Shown: positions 1 through 7,859 of the stretch, piece by piece
How the letters are laid out: each line of letters opens with the position of its first letter
How positions within the stretch are numbered: position 1 is the first letter of the stretch
From: Caballeronia sordidicola
GTDB taxonomy: Bacteria; Pseudomonadota; Gammaproteobacteria; Burkholderiales; Burkholderiaceae
NCBI RefSeq assembly: GCF_000729995.1
Contig: NZ_JNFG01000012.1
Coordinates: 113,356 to 177,355 of the forward strand
Direction: 5' to 3'
Length of the DNA stretch: 64,000 bases
Program-made: the position numbers and the translations under genes
Notes under the pieces: generated by a model
Databases searched by the model: none
The model's input: only the letters and a program-made list of their open reading frames with translations
What the model was told of the DNA's origin: nothing

Positions 1-1014
1 CCGAATGTGACCGTCACCGTGTGCGCGCCCGGCACTAGCAACTGCCAAACTATCGACAACATTCAGGTTGATACAGGTTCTTACGGCTTGCGGCTTGCCA
101 GCGACGCGGCGGCGCAGATTGTCGGCAGCTTGCCGATAAACGCGTCGACGAACGGCCGCCAATTAGCGGAATGCACGCAATTCGCTAGTGGCTTCACCTG
201 GGGTACTGTGCGTAGCGCCGACGTGAAGATCGGTGGTGAAACAGCCAGCGGCATTCCGATACAAGTGGTGGGTGATCTAGCCGACTCGACGGTGCCAGCT
301 AACGACTGCATTAACGGCAGCAGCGAGAACACCTCGCGGCAAATTGGCGCGAACGGGATTCTCGGCGTGGGCGTTGCGCCGACCGACTGCGGCGTGACGT
401 GTACGAACGTCGCGACCAGCAACTACTATTCGTGCACGGCTGGCACTAACTGCACGGCCATTGCAGTGGCGCTCGCCGATCAAGTCGTGAATCCGGTCAC
501 AAAGTTCGCCGTGGACAACAATGGTGTGATCGTGCAATTGCCACCGGTGGCGACTGCCGCGGCGTCTGTGACGGGCACGCTGGTGTTTGGCATAGGCACA
601 CAGGGCAATAACGCACTGACGGACGCGACATTGTTCAGCTCGACTGAATTCGGCGATCTAACCGGCACTTACAAGGGCGCGGCAGTCACGACTATCGTCG
701 ACTCGGGTTCGAACGGCCTGTACTTTACCGATAGCTCGTTGCCAGCCTGTGCGTCGACCTTTTACTGCCCTGCGAGCCCTCAAGCACTGTCTGCCACGAT
801 CAGCGGGCTGAGCGGCACCACGGGCACGGTGAATTTCACGGTGAACAATGCGCAGGCGCTCGCGGCCGGCGGCACGGACTACGCGCTTAACGGACTGGCG
901 GGAAGTCTCAGTTCGTCCCCCACGCTGTTCGACCTCGGGTTGCCGTTCTTCTTCGGACGGCATGTGTACGTCGGCTTTGCGACTGCGTCAAATTCGCCGT
1001 ACGTGGCGTTTTAA
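1..1014 (+). CDS. DUF3443 family protein, 5' end outside window
   Basis: The reading frame is open from the first base, so the start lies upstream of the window; the GTG at 7 is an internal codon. The visible ~337 residues match the DUF3443 family of Burkholderia-type secreted proteins. They have a Cys-containing TVTVCAPG segment, a VDTGSYGLRL segment, a second aspartyl-protease-like VDSGSNGLYF segment, and a C-terminal LPFFFGRHVYVGF. The two D-T/S-G motifs recall retropepsin/pepsin-like folds, but no proteolytic activity can be claimed. There are many Cys residues, consistent with an envelope location. A strong hairpin follows the stop codon. Confidence 0.85.
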   Translation, partial: PNVTVTVCAPGTSNCQTIDNIQVDTGSYGLRLASDAAAQIVGSLPINASTNGRQLAECTQFASGFTWGTVRSADVKIGGETASGIPIQVVGDLADSTVPANDCINGSSENTSRQIGANGILGVGVAPTDCGVTCTNVATSNYYSCTAGTNCTAIAVALADQVVNPVTKFAVDNNGVIVQLPPVATAAASVTGTLVFGIGTQGNNALTDATLFSSTEFGDLTGTYKGAAVTTIVDSGSNGLYFTDSSLPACASTFYCPASPQALSATISGLSGTTGTVNFTVNNAQALAAGGTDYALNGLAGSLSSSPTLFDLGLPFFFGRHVYVGFATASNSPYVAF

Positions 1015-1032
1015 GCGGCTCTGTTGCAATAG

Positions 1033-1061
1033 GGCGTTCCGCACATGATGTGCGGAACGCC
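1033..1061 (+). terminator. Perfect 13-bp hairpin after the DUF3443 gene
   Basis: Arms 1033-1045 and 1049-1061 are perfect complements around a 3-nt loop, 19 nt after the stop codon. There is no clear T-tract, so termination is inferred from position and stem strength. Confidence 0.6.
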
Positions 1062-1196
1062 ATGAATGACTGCGGCGCCGCCCGAGTGTCGATCCTTACC
1101 GCGACAAAACCGGATTTCGTCTTAGTGGCGCAGAGATGAGATTTGTCCGGTGCGGTAACATCGGTGCCTGAATCCAGATCTCTTAAGACTCGCCCC

Positions 1197-1658
1197 ATGA
1201 CGATGTCACTCGCACTCGACCCCAAGTTCTGCAATCTGCTGACGGACAGCCACCTCCGGGTGGTCGGTGCACCGTTGCTCGATCGGCAAGTCTTGCAGGC
1301 CGATGCCGCACGATGGTTATACGAAGATGCGCCGTTTTGTGTAGTCGCGCACAACACGGACGCCGACCCGCGGTTTGTCTATGCAAACCGGGCGGCGCAG
1401 CAATGTTTCGAATATAGCTGGGACGAAATGACGGCGCTGCGCTCCCGCTTATCCGCGGAACATCCTAATCGTGAGGAACGCGACGGTTTGCTTGAATCGG
1501 TGCGAACCAAGGGCTATGCAAGCGGATACCGTGGCCTGCGTATAGCCAAGTCGGGACGGCGCTTCTGGATCGAGAACGTGACGGTCTGGAATCTCGTCGA
1601 TCGTGAAGGAACCTATTGCGGGCAGGCCGCGACTTATCGGCAGTGGAAGGACGTTTAA
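1197..1658 (+). CDS. MEKHLA (PAS-like) domain protein
   Basis: A 153-residue protein covered almost entirely by a PAS-like MEKHLA domain. Visible marks are FCVVAHNTDADPRFVYANRA, the F-E-Y-S-W-D-E segment, a SRLSAEHPNREERDGLL stretch and a closing WNLVDREGTYCGQAATY. Family members are small soluble proteins of uncertain role; PAS folds usually bind a small ligand or cofactor. The frame is open further upstream with only a TTG, so the ATG at 1197 (or 1203) is preferred. It stops 13 bp before the convergent gene at 1672. Confidence 0.75.
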   Translation: MTMSLALDPKFCNLLTDSHLRVVGAPLLDRQVLQADAARWLYEDAPFCVVAHNTDADPRFVYANRAAQQCFEYSWDEMTALRSRLSAEHPNREERDGLLESVRTKGYASGYRGLRIAKSGRRFWIENVTVWNLVDREGTYCGQAATYRQWKDV

Positions 1659-1671
1659 GCGGGTCCCGGCA

Positions 1672-2034
1672 TTAGCCCTGTATTTTCTGCTTGGCCGATC
1701 TTTGACCGTTAGCACGTACATAAGATCCAATCCACGCGATCCCTCTTCCGATCGCCGCAATCAGGGCATATCGCTGCACGGGTACGCTAACAATCCCGTT
1801 GACCACCGAAGATCCTACCGCCTGGATTTCCACGAACGTGTCGTAAGGCAGCACATGGCATTCGCCTTCCTCTAAGTCGACCGCTACGGGAGACGTCAGG
1901 TTCAAAAGCCAGTTCAAAGCCGGATCACGGTAAGTCAATCGAAGCACGCCATCGATGGCGACAAGCTGCGTTCCAGCACGCCGATATCGGCCGCTAAATT
2001 GACCGGGGTAGAAACATTGCCTGATCGCTTGCAT
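1672..2034 (-). CDS. Small protein, possibly DUF2917-like
   Basis: A 120-residue soluble protein of no firm assignment. The pattern LRLTYRD...DLEEGECHVLPYDTFVEIQAVG, a short beta-rich stretch ending in an acidic 'DL-x-GE' loop, resembles DUF2917, a small cupin-like family common in Burkholderiaceae. The resemblance is by eye only. The start at 2034 is chosen because an AGAAGG sequence lies 8 nt upstream; an in-frame ATG at 2079 has none. It is divergent from the MocR-type regulator at 2247 and shares its palindrome-rich promoter region, so it is a plausible regulatory target. Confidence 0.55.
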   Translation of the reverse strand: MQAIRQCFYPGQFSGRYRRAGTQLVAIDGVLRLTYRDPALNWLLNLTSPVAVDLEEGECHVLPYDTFVEIQAVGSSVVNGIVSVPVQRYALIAAIGRGIAWIGSYVRANGQRSAKQKIQG

Positions 2035-2146
2035 GAGGGCACCTTCTCCGTCTGTCTGGATTTTCGTCAAGCCCTCCACGAACGGGCTTAATCACGGCTC
2101 AAGCTTAGTGATGCACTTCGCTTGGCGACAGATTCAGGGCTGTACA

Positions 2147-2164
2147 ATCTGTTGCGCAACAGAT
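2147..2164. promoter_or_regulatory. Perfect 18-bp palindrome upstream of the MocR gene
   Basis: The sequence ATCTGTTGCGCAACAGAT is its own reverse complement. Further ACAGAT/ATCTGT half-sites lie at about 2128 and 2177. This cluster sits in the gap between the divergent genes at 2034 and 2247. MocR/GntR regulators bind such repeats, so this is a probable autoregulatory operator (inference). Confidence 0.6.
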
Positions 2165-2246
2165 CCGCTATTACCCATCTGTTTCCGTCCAATTTGCCGG
2201 CGTCTGTATCTGGCGCGAGCGACGGGTTACCCGCAGCATCTGCACA

Positions 2247-3722
2247 ATGACCATGTCCATTGAAACGCCGCCGCGCGACCTGCCCATGGCGGGCGAGCCG
2301 CTATATGAGCGCCTGGCCGAGCACTACCGCCGCGTGATTGCCTCAGGGACGCTCGTGCCGGGCGATCGCATGCCGTCCGTCAGGGCGTTGATGCTTAGGC
2401 ATCAGGTGAGTCTCTCGACGGCGCTGCAGGTCTTCCGGCGACTCGAAGATGCGGGCTGGCTGCAAGCTAAACCACGCTCCGGATATTTCGTTCGCCGACG
2501 GACGGCGCCGGCCTTGCCCGGTGTCGATGAACCGGAGAACACATCAGCTCCAATGCAAGCGCAGTTCGTCGGTCTGCACGAATCCATTTCGAAGGTGATT
2601 TCGCAAGCGCAGCGGTTTCCCGAAGCGCTGAACCTGGGTGGAGCAACGGCCGCGGCATCGCTTTATCCGACTGCGCGGCTGCAAGCGCTGACCATAAGAA
2701 TCCTGCGGCACCAGCCGACGCTGCTCACGGAAGCCGGAGGAGAAACAGCTGGGGCGGTGTTTCGACAAGCCATTGCAAAACGCGCTCTTTCAGCGGACAT
2801 GATGCTTTCGCCCGATGAAGTGATTGCTACGACAGGCGGGGTGGAGGCGGTTAACCTGGCGCTGCGTGCGGTCACTCAGGCAGGCGATACAGTCGCAATT
2901 GAATCCCCGGCGTTCTTTGGCTTATTGCAGATTATCGAAAGCCTCGGTTTGCGTGCGCTCGAGATTTCCACTAGCCCGACAACCGGGATGTCGCTCGAAG
3001 CGCTGGAAATGGCGCTGCTCGCTTATGGGAATATCAAGGCCGTGGTGGTCGTGCCGCATTTGCAGAATCCACTGGGCAGCGTGATGCCCGATGAACGGAA
3101 GGCCGGGCTCGTCCGGCTTTGCGCGCGGCATAGGGTTGCGTTGATCGAGGACGAGCCGTATAGGGAACTGCTTGATGACGCTGCACAGAACAAGCCTCTT
3201 AAGGCATGGGACCGCGATGGCGGCGTGATTCATTGTGCATCGTTGAATAAAGTCCTGGCGCCAGGTTTGAGGCTAGGCTGGATGGCGTCGGGGCGATGGC
3301 ACGAGCGCGTCAAGATGCTTAAGTTTGCACAGAGCCGCAACAACGAAAGCCTGCCTCAGCTCGTTGCCGCGGAATTCATGGGGTCCGGAGCGTACGACCG
3401 GCATCTCTTTCAGTTGCGGGAGCGATTGCGAACGCAGCGGGAAGCTACCGCCAATGCTATCGCGCGTTATTTCCCAACGGGCACGCGGCTTAGCGTGCCA
3501 GTTGGCGGCGTACTGCTTTGGGTTGAGCTGCCGCCCGGTACGGATTCGGGCCGGCTTTTCGAAGAGGCGCTGACGCAGGGCATTCGCATTGCGCCTGGGA
3601 CCATATTTTCCAATTCACAGCGCTTTGCTTCGTTCATCCGTTTGAGCTGTCCGCAGCCATTCGATCAAAACCTGGACGATGCATTGCAGCAGCTTGGAAG
3701 GCTGGCTAGCGAATCGTCTTGA
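2247..3722 (+). CDS. MocR-type GntR/aminotransferase-like regulator
   Basis: A 491-residue fusion of an N-terminal GntR winged helix (about residues 14-85, GDRMPSVRALMLRHQVS) with a fold-type-I aminotransferase-like domain (about 110-485). The PLP-binding lysine is visible in SLNKVLAPGLRLGW near residue 334, and EDEPYREL is the typical strand before it. MocR proteins (PdxR, GabR, TauR are characterised members) sense PLP or an amino-group ligand and act as DNA-binding regulators. The target here is unknown; the divergent gene at 1672-2034 and autoregulation through the 2147-2164 palindrome are the best guesses. A PLP-dependent enzyme role is less likely because of the winged helix. Confidence 0.9.
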   Translation: MTMSIETPPRDLPMAGEPLYERLAEHYRRVIASGTLVPGDRMPSVRALMLRHQVSLSTALQVFRRLEDAGWLQAKPRSGYFVRRRTAPALPGVDEPENTSAPMQAQFVGLHESISKVISQAQRFPEALNLGGATAAASLYPTARLQALTIRILRHQPTLLTEAGGETAGAVFRQAIAKRALSADMMLSPDEVIATTGGVEAVNLALRAVTQAGDTVAIESPAFFGLLQIIESLGLRALEISTSPTTGMSLEALEMALLAYGNIKAVVVVPHLQNPLGSVMPDERKAGLVRLCARHRVALIEDEPYRELLDDAAQNKPLKAWDRDGGVIHCASLNKVLAPGLRLGWMASGRWHERVKMLKFAQSRNNESLPQLVAAEFMGSGAYDRHLFQLRERLRTQREATANAIARYFPTGTRLSVPVGGVLLWVELPPGTDSGRLFEEALTQGIRIAPGTIFSNSQRFASFIRLSCPQPFDQNLDDALQQLGRLASESS

Positions 3723-4124
3723 CTTGTGATTTAGCCGCTGTCTAAAATTCGGTCATTGTCATAAATCGGGTGAATGCCTTGGACACTTGTAGTCGTCAAC
3801 CTTCGGATTGTTTAGCTGTCTGACCGGCAGGACCCCGCGCTTGAATTCCTAGCCGCCGTCTTGCCAGCAGGCAGGCGGTGCGCGTCGCAGTACTTTTCCC
3901 GTGCATCTCTAATAGCGCCAATCAGCCGCAGCAGTTGTCTGTGCCTGAGCGGAGCCGTGCCGCCGGCACCTGTCCAACAGAGTAGTTTGACCACTGTCAT
4001 CTGACTGTCACACGCAGACAATACGGTTGGCCGCGCCGGCATTGCGCCGGCGCGGCCATTGAGAGTGCTTGAGCGGTCATCGTCAGGCAACGCATGCGAA
4101 CATTACAAATCAAAGAATTGCTTC
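3723..4124. other. 402-bp gap before the mgtC-like gene, with a strong hairpin
   Basis: No convincing gene. The only clear structure is a perfect 12-bp GC-rich hairpin (4029-4040 with 4046-4057, 5-nt loop) ending 67 nt before the ATG at 4125. Leader hairpins control mgtC genes in enterobacteria, but this leader shows no similarity I can recognise to those, and there is no T-tract. An open minus-strand frame at 3812-4090 has no support as a gene. Confidence 0.45.
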
Positions 4125-4832
4125 ATGATCTACGAGTACATCCTTCCTTTGATAGCCGCTTTGTCGTGCGGTATCGCCATCGGTCTGGAAAGACAGATGC
4201 GGCAGCGAACGGCCGGCCTGCGCACCATCACGCTGGTGACCAGTGGCGCCTGCCTGTTCGTGATCCTCGGCGCCATGACCGGCAACGGAACCACGAGCGT
4301 GACGCAAATCGCGGCCTATGTGGTGTCCGGCGTCGGCTTCCTGGGTGGCGGCGTCATCATGCGCGAGCAGGGCGCAATTCAGGGGATCAATACGGCGGCC
4401 ACCTTGTGGTGCTCGGCGGCCGTTGGCGTTCTTTGCGGGGCGGAACACTATGGGCCCGCCATCGCGGGGACCCTGGTGATCCTGTTCACCAACACCGTGC
4501 TGCGTGAGATCGGGCGCGCAATCAATACTGCGCCGGTGGCGTCCGCCGACCTCGTGCGCAAATACGTGCTGACGGTAGTCTGCCGCGCGGAAGATGAAGT
4601 GAATATCCGGGCGTTGATCACCAACTCGATGGTCTCTGCACCGCTGTCGTTCCAGGGACTGAGCAGCACGGATGTCGACGACGATTCGGGGCGAGTGGAA
4701 GTGATCGCAACGCTCGAAACGCATCCGAAGTATCAATCAAAGGTCGAGGCCGTTGCGAGCCGGCTCAGCATGGACAAGGGCGTATCGAGCGTTAGCTGGG
4801 CCGCGCTCGATACCGTGCCCGACCCTGATTGA
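4125..4832 (+). CDS. MgtC/SapB family membrane protein
   Basis: A 235-residue protein. Its N-terminal half has about four membrane segments carrying the family marks GLERQMRQRTAGLRT, SGVGFLGGGVIMRE and INTAATLWCSAAVGVLCG, followed by a cytosolic ACT-like C-terminal domain (about 150-235). MgtC relatives are inner-membrane proteins linked to growth in low magnesium and, in pathogens, to inhibition of the F-type ATPase; the non-pathogen homologues are less understood. The start at 4125 gives the normal N-terminus (MIYEYILPLIAALSCG); the frame extends upstream but without membrane character. A hairpin follows at 4840-4862. Confidence 0.88.
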   Translation: MIYEYILPLIAALSCGIAIGLERQMRQRTAGLRTITLVTSGACLFVILGAMTGNGTTSVTQIAAYVVSGVGFLGGGVIMREQGAIQGINTAATLWCSAAVGVLCGAEHYGPAIAGTLVILFTNTVLREIGRAINTAPVASADLVRKYVLTVVCRAEDEVNIRALITNSMVSAPLSFQGLSSTDVDDDSGRVEVIATLETHPKYQSKVEAVASRLSMDKGVSSVSWAALDTVPDPD

Positions 4833-4839
4833 TGCGGCG

Positions 4840-4862
4840 CATGCCCACACGTGTGGGGCATG
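4840..4862 (+). terminator. Hairpin after the mgtC-like gene
   Basis: CATGCCCACAC pairs with GTGTGGGGCATG (one bulged G), 8 nt after the stop codon at 4832. A plausible terminator. Confidence 0.5.
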
Positions 4863-4988
4863 GCATGGGTTTTGAAAGGATGCATCGGTAGTATCCGGGG
4901 CAGCGATGCTTGTGCGTACCCATACAAGCGCGCGATGAGCGGGTGCTCGCATCATCGATGCATCGCTTCACCCCATTAAAGGTAGCAG

Positions 4989-5162
4989 ATGAGTACTTAT
5001 GTGTTGTTGGCTTGCGGGTTCGGGACAGGACTAGCGATTGCAATCTGGGGAATATTCGACGCGCTGAAGCATTCCCGGCGCGAATCGCAAGAGCACGAGC
5101 ACGAGCACGAGGACAAGCACAATAAGCACGCCCATTCAGCGGGCGATAAACCCAGGCAGTAA
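4989..5162 (+). CDS. 57-residue membrane micro-protein with His-rich tail
   Basis: A short frame with a good ribosome site (AAGGTAG, about 4 nt before the ATG). Residues 3-24 form one Gly/Ala-rich hydrophobic segment (YVLLACGFGTGLAIAIWGIF). The tail is highly charged and carries seven His, most in alternation with Glu (EHEHEHEDKHNKHAH). Such tails often bind Zn, Ni, Cu or Co. The predicted form is a single-pass inner-membrane protein with a metal-binding tail. It sits between an mgtC-like gene and an RND efflux operon. No family is recognised and the function is unknown; metal buffering or a pump accessory role is inference. Confidence 0.6.
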   Translation: MSTYVLLACGFGTGLAIAIWGIFDALKHSRRESQEHEHEHEDKHNKHAHSAGDKPRQ

Positions 5163-5188
5163 ATACCCGCACCCGCGGCGCAAGACGT

Positions 5189-6625
5189 TCATCCTGATGT
5201 AAGCCCTTGCCAACCGCCGCCAAGCGCCTTCAATAACAACACGCTTGCATCAAGCCTACGGGCATCTATCTGGTCGGCAGTACGCTGGTTCGTCAACGCG
5301 ATAGTCTGTGCGGTCACCACATCGAGGTAGCTCACTGCACCCGCCTGAAACCGGTTGGTCGTCAGCTTCAATGCAAGCCCGGCAGCGGACGTCGCGCGTT
5401 GCTGGCTGGCGGCTTCGCTCTGAAGTGACTGCAGTGCCGACAAATTGTCCTCGACCTGTTGAAACGCCACGAGCACAGTCTGCCGGTAATCGGCGACCGA
5501 GCCGTCGTACTGCGAGTTGGCGCTTTTCAACGAGGCCTCGCGTTTGCCGCCGTCGAACAAAGTGCCGACCAGTTGCGGACCGATCGACCAGAAGAGACTG
5601 GGGGCGCTCAGCCACGGCGCAAAGAACGTGCTTTCGAGTCCGGCGCTCGCCGACAGCGCGAGATCGGGAAAAAACGCGGCATGCGCTTCGCCGATTTGTG
5701 CATTGGCCGCAAATACGCGTCGTTCGGCAGCGGCGATATCGGGGCGGCGTTCGAGAAGCTGCGAGGGCAGGCTGGGAGGAATAGAGGGTACAACGAAGGA
5801 TTGCGGCTTGGCCGCAATGGAGAACGTCGATGCGGGTTCGCCGATCAACGTAGCAATCGCGTGCTGAAGCTGTGCGCGTTGAACATCGATATCCGTGTCC
5901 TGTGTCCGCGTACTTTCCAGTTGCGTCGAGGCCAGCGCGACCGCCGATGCATCGATCGCCCCATTCTTCAGTTGCTGGTTGAGGATACGCAGCGCGTCGG
6001 CATAGGCGTTCACGGTGTCGTCGAGGAGTTTCTTTTGCGTATCGAGTGAACGCAGGTCGAAGTAGTCGACGGCCAGGTCGCTGGTCATCGAGAGGCGCAC
6101 CGCTTCAAGATCGGCCTCGCTTGCAGCCGCGTTCGCTTGCGCGTTGACGGTCGCATCTTTTACACGGCCAAACAGATCGGGCTCCCACGAAGCGCTCAAG
6201 CCGGTTGAGTAGTCGGGAATGGTCTTGCCCGCCAGCGAATGGCCCTGCACGTTCTGCGATGTACGGAACCGGCTCTCGGACGCGCCCGCGGTCACGGTCG
6301 GGAAGAAGCCGGCGCGCTGATAGTCGACCAACGCACGTGCCTGCTGCAATTGCGCGACCGCTTTCTTTACGGTCTGGTTCGAGACATCGATACGGCTTTC
6401 GAGTTCGTTCAACTGCGGGTCGCCGAAGACGGTCCACCATGGGCCGCGCGGCTGGGTATCGGCAGGCGTGGCGAGCGCCCAGCCTGCGGCGCCGGCATAG
6501 TGCGCCGGTACGGAGATGTCCGGCTTCTGGTACGCAGGCAAGGTGGAGCAAGCGCTAAGTGCAACGCCCAAACAAATGACCAAGGTCTTGCGGGCGAGGG
6601 CGGAGGGCGACATGAGCATGAGCAC
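5189..6625 (-). CDS. NodT-type outer-membrane lipoprotein of an RND pump
   Basis: A 478-residue TolC-like channel of the NodT family. The signal peptide ends in a lipobox (LSAC at about residue 24). Two TolC-fold repeats follow, with family marks GPWWTVFGDPQLNELE, LSASWEPDLFGRV and LLERRPDIAAAERRVFAANA. It forms the outer-membrane exit duct for the adaptor and permease encoded just upstream in transcription. The gap to the adaptor gene is only 5 bp, so the three genes are almost certainly one operon. The substrate cannot be read from the sequence. Confidence 0.93.
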   Translation of the reverse strand: MLMLMSPSALARKTLVICLGVALSACSTLPAYQKPDISVPAHYAGAAGWALATPADTQPRGPWWTVFGDPQLNELESRIDVSNQTVKKAVAQLQQARALVDYQRAGFFPTVTAGASESRFRTSQNVQGHSLAGKTIPDYSTGLSASWEPDLFGRVKDATVNAQANAAASEADLEAVRLSMTSDLAVDYFDLRSLDTQKKLLDDTVNAYADALRILNQQLKNGAIDASAVALASTQLESTRTQDTDIDVQRAQLQHAIATLIGEPASTFSIAAKPQSFVVPSIPPSLPSQLLERRPDIAAAERRVFAANAQIGEAHAAFFPDLALSASAGLESTFFAPWLSAPSLFWSIGPQLVGTLFDGGKREASLKSANSQYDGSVADYRQTVLVAFQQVEDNLSALQSLQSEAASQQRATSAAGLALKLTTNRFQAGAVSYLDVVTAQTIALTNQRTADQIDARRLDASVLLLKALGGGWQGLTSG

Positions 6626-6630
6626 GATCC

Positions 6631-7836
6631 TCAGGAAGCGGACGAAACGATCTGCACCGGCTCGCCCGGGGTGATAGCGTCGCCCGGATTGTCGATGACG
6701 CGATCGGTGGCCGTGAGCCCGGTCGTGACTTCCACGTGGGTGCCGAAATCCCGTCCGACGCTCACCGTCTTAAGCGCGGTTTTACCCGTGCTGTCGACAA
6801 CTGCAACGGTCACGCCATTGGGTCTGAATAGAAGTGCACTCACCGGCAGGTCGAGTGCGGGGCTGGCGTTCTGCAAGGCCAGATGGACCTGCGCGTAGGC
6901 GCCGGGCATGAGCGAGCTGTCGCGGTTGTCGACATCCACTTCCACGTGCAGGGTGCGGCTGACCGGATCAATCGCACCGGCACTGCGCGCGACTTTCGCG
7001 GCGAAGCGCCTGCCTGGATATTGCTGGACGCTCAGATAAACCTCGGTGCCCGGTGTGACATAGGGCGCATCGTTTTGCGGCACATCGACGAACACTCGCA
7101 ACGTGTCTGTCTGCTCCACATGAAAGAGTTCACCGGGCATGGCGGCCAGACCAGGCGAACCGCCCGCCGTGACCAGCGCACCCACGTCCACGTTGCGCGC
7201 CGTCACCACGCCGTCGAAGGGTGCGCTCACCTTCTCGTATGACACAAGCTCTGAGAGACGTTGCACATTGGCCTGCGCGGACTGCAGCATGGCGAGCTTT
7301 GCCTGCATGTCGCTGACCTTTGTGTCGGTGTCCTGTTGCGAGACCGACTGTGTCTTCAGCATGTCCTGCCAGCGTTGCGCGCTGACTCGGGCGTAGTTGA
7401 AATTGGCTTGCGCCGTCGCTGCGTCGGCACGGGCCTGGCGAAGCTGTGCATCGAGCTCCGGTGTCTGGATGACGGCCAGCGTTTGCCCTGCCTTCACCCT
7501 GGCGCCAATGTCGGCGTACCAGTGCTCGAGATAACCGCTCGTGCGGGCGTAGATCGAGGCATCGGCGTAGGGCATCACCGAGCCGGGCAGCAGGAGTTCC
7601 TGGACCGCAGGCGCACTGTGCGGCTTGATGACCGAAACACTGAGCGCATGTTGCGCAGCGGCTTGCGAGGTCAGCGCGGTGCTGGCGTGCAGTCTCGGAA
7701 CAATGCCGATAACAAGCAACGCGGCAGCAATAGCGCCGAATGCCAGCGGCATCATGAAGCGTCGCCGCGTTGAACGCTTGGTGGCCGTCTCACTGGCCGA
7801 CGCCGGTAGTTCGTGCATATCGTTGTGATGGTTCAT
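6631..7836 (-). CDS. RND efflux periplasmic adaptor (MFP)
   Basis: A 401-residue membrane-fusion protein. It has one N-terminal membrane anchor (about 27-47), a lipoyl half-motif around YADIGARVKAGQTLAVIQTP, a coiled-coil hairpin (about 120-195, rich in Ala/Gln), the second lipoyl half (SAPFDGVVTARNVDVGALV) and beta-barrel/membrane-proximal domains. It bridges the inner-membrane pump and the NodT channel across the periplasm. It is second in the operon, with 23 bp between it and the permease gene. Its length is normal for the family. Confidence 0.93.
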   Translation of the reverse strand: MNHHNDMHELPASASETATKRSTRRRFMMPLAFGAIAAALLVIGIVPRLHASTALTSQAAAQHALSVSVIKPHSAPAVQELLLPGSVMPYADASIYARTSGYLEHWYADIGARVKAGQTLAVIQTPELDAQLRQARADAATAQANFNYARVSAQRWQDMLKTQSVSQQDTDTKVSDMQAKLAMLQSAQANVQRLSELVSYEKVSAPFDGVVTARNVDVGALVTAGGSPGLAAMPGELFHVEQTDTLRVFVDVPQNDAPYVTPGTEVYLSVQQYPGRRFAAKVARSAGAIDPVSRTLHVEVDVDNRDSSLMPGAYAQVHLALQNASPALDLPVSALLFRPNGVTVAVVDSTGKTALKTVSVGRDFGTHVEVTTGLTATDRVIDNPGDAITPGEPVQIVSSAS

Positions 7837-7859
7837 GGTCTAGGCTCGTTTAAAGGCGG

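Noticed and set aside
3812..4090. 92-codon minus frame in the mgtC leader
   Set aside because: No family, no ribosome site, and it spans the 12-bp hairpin.
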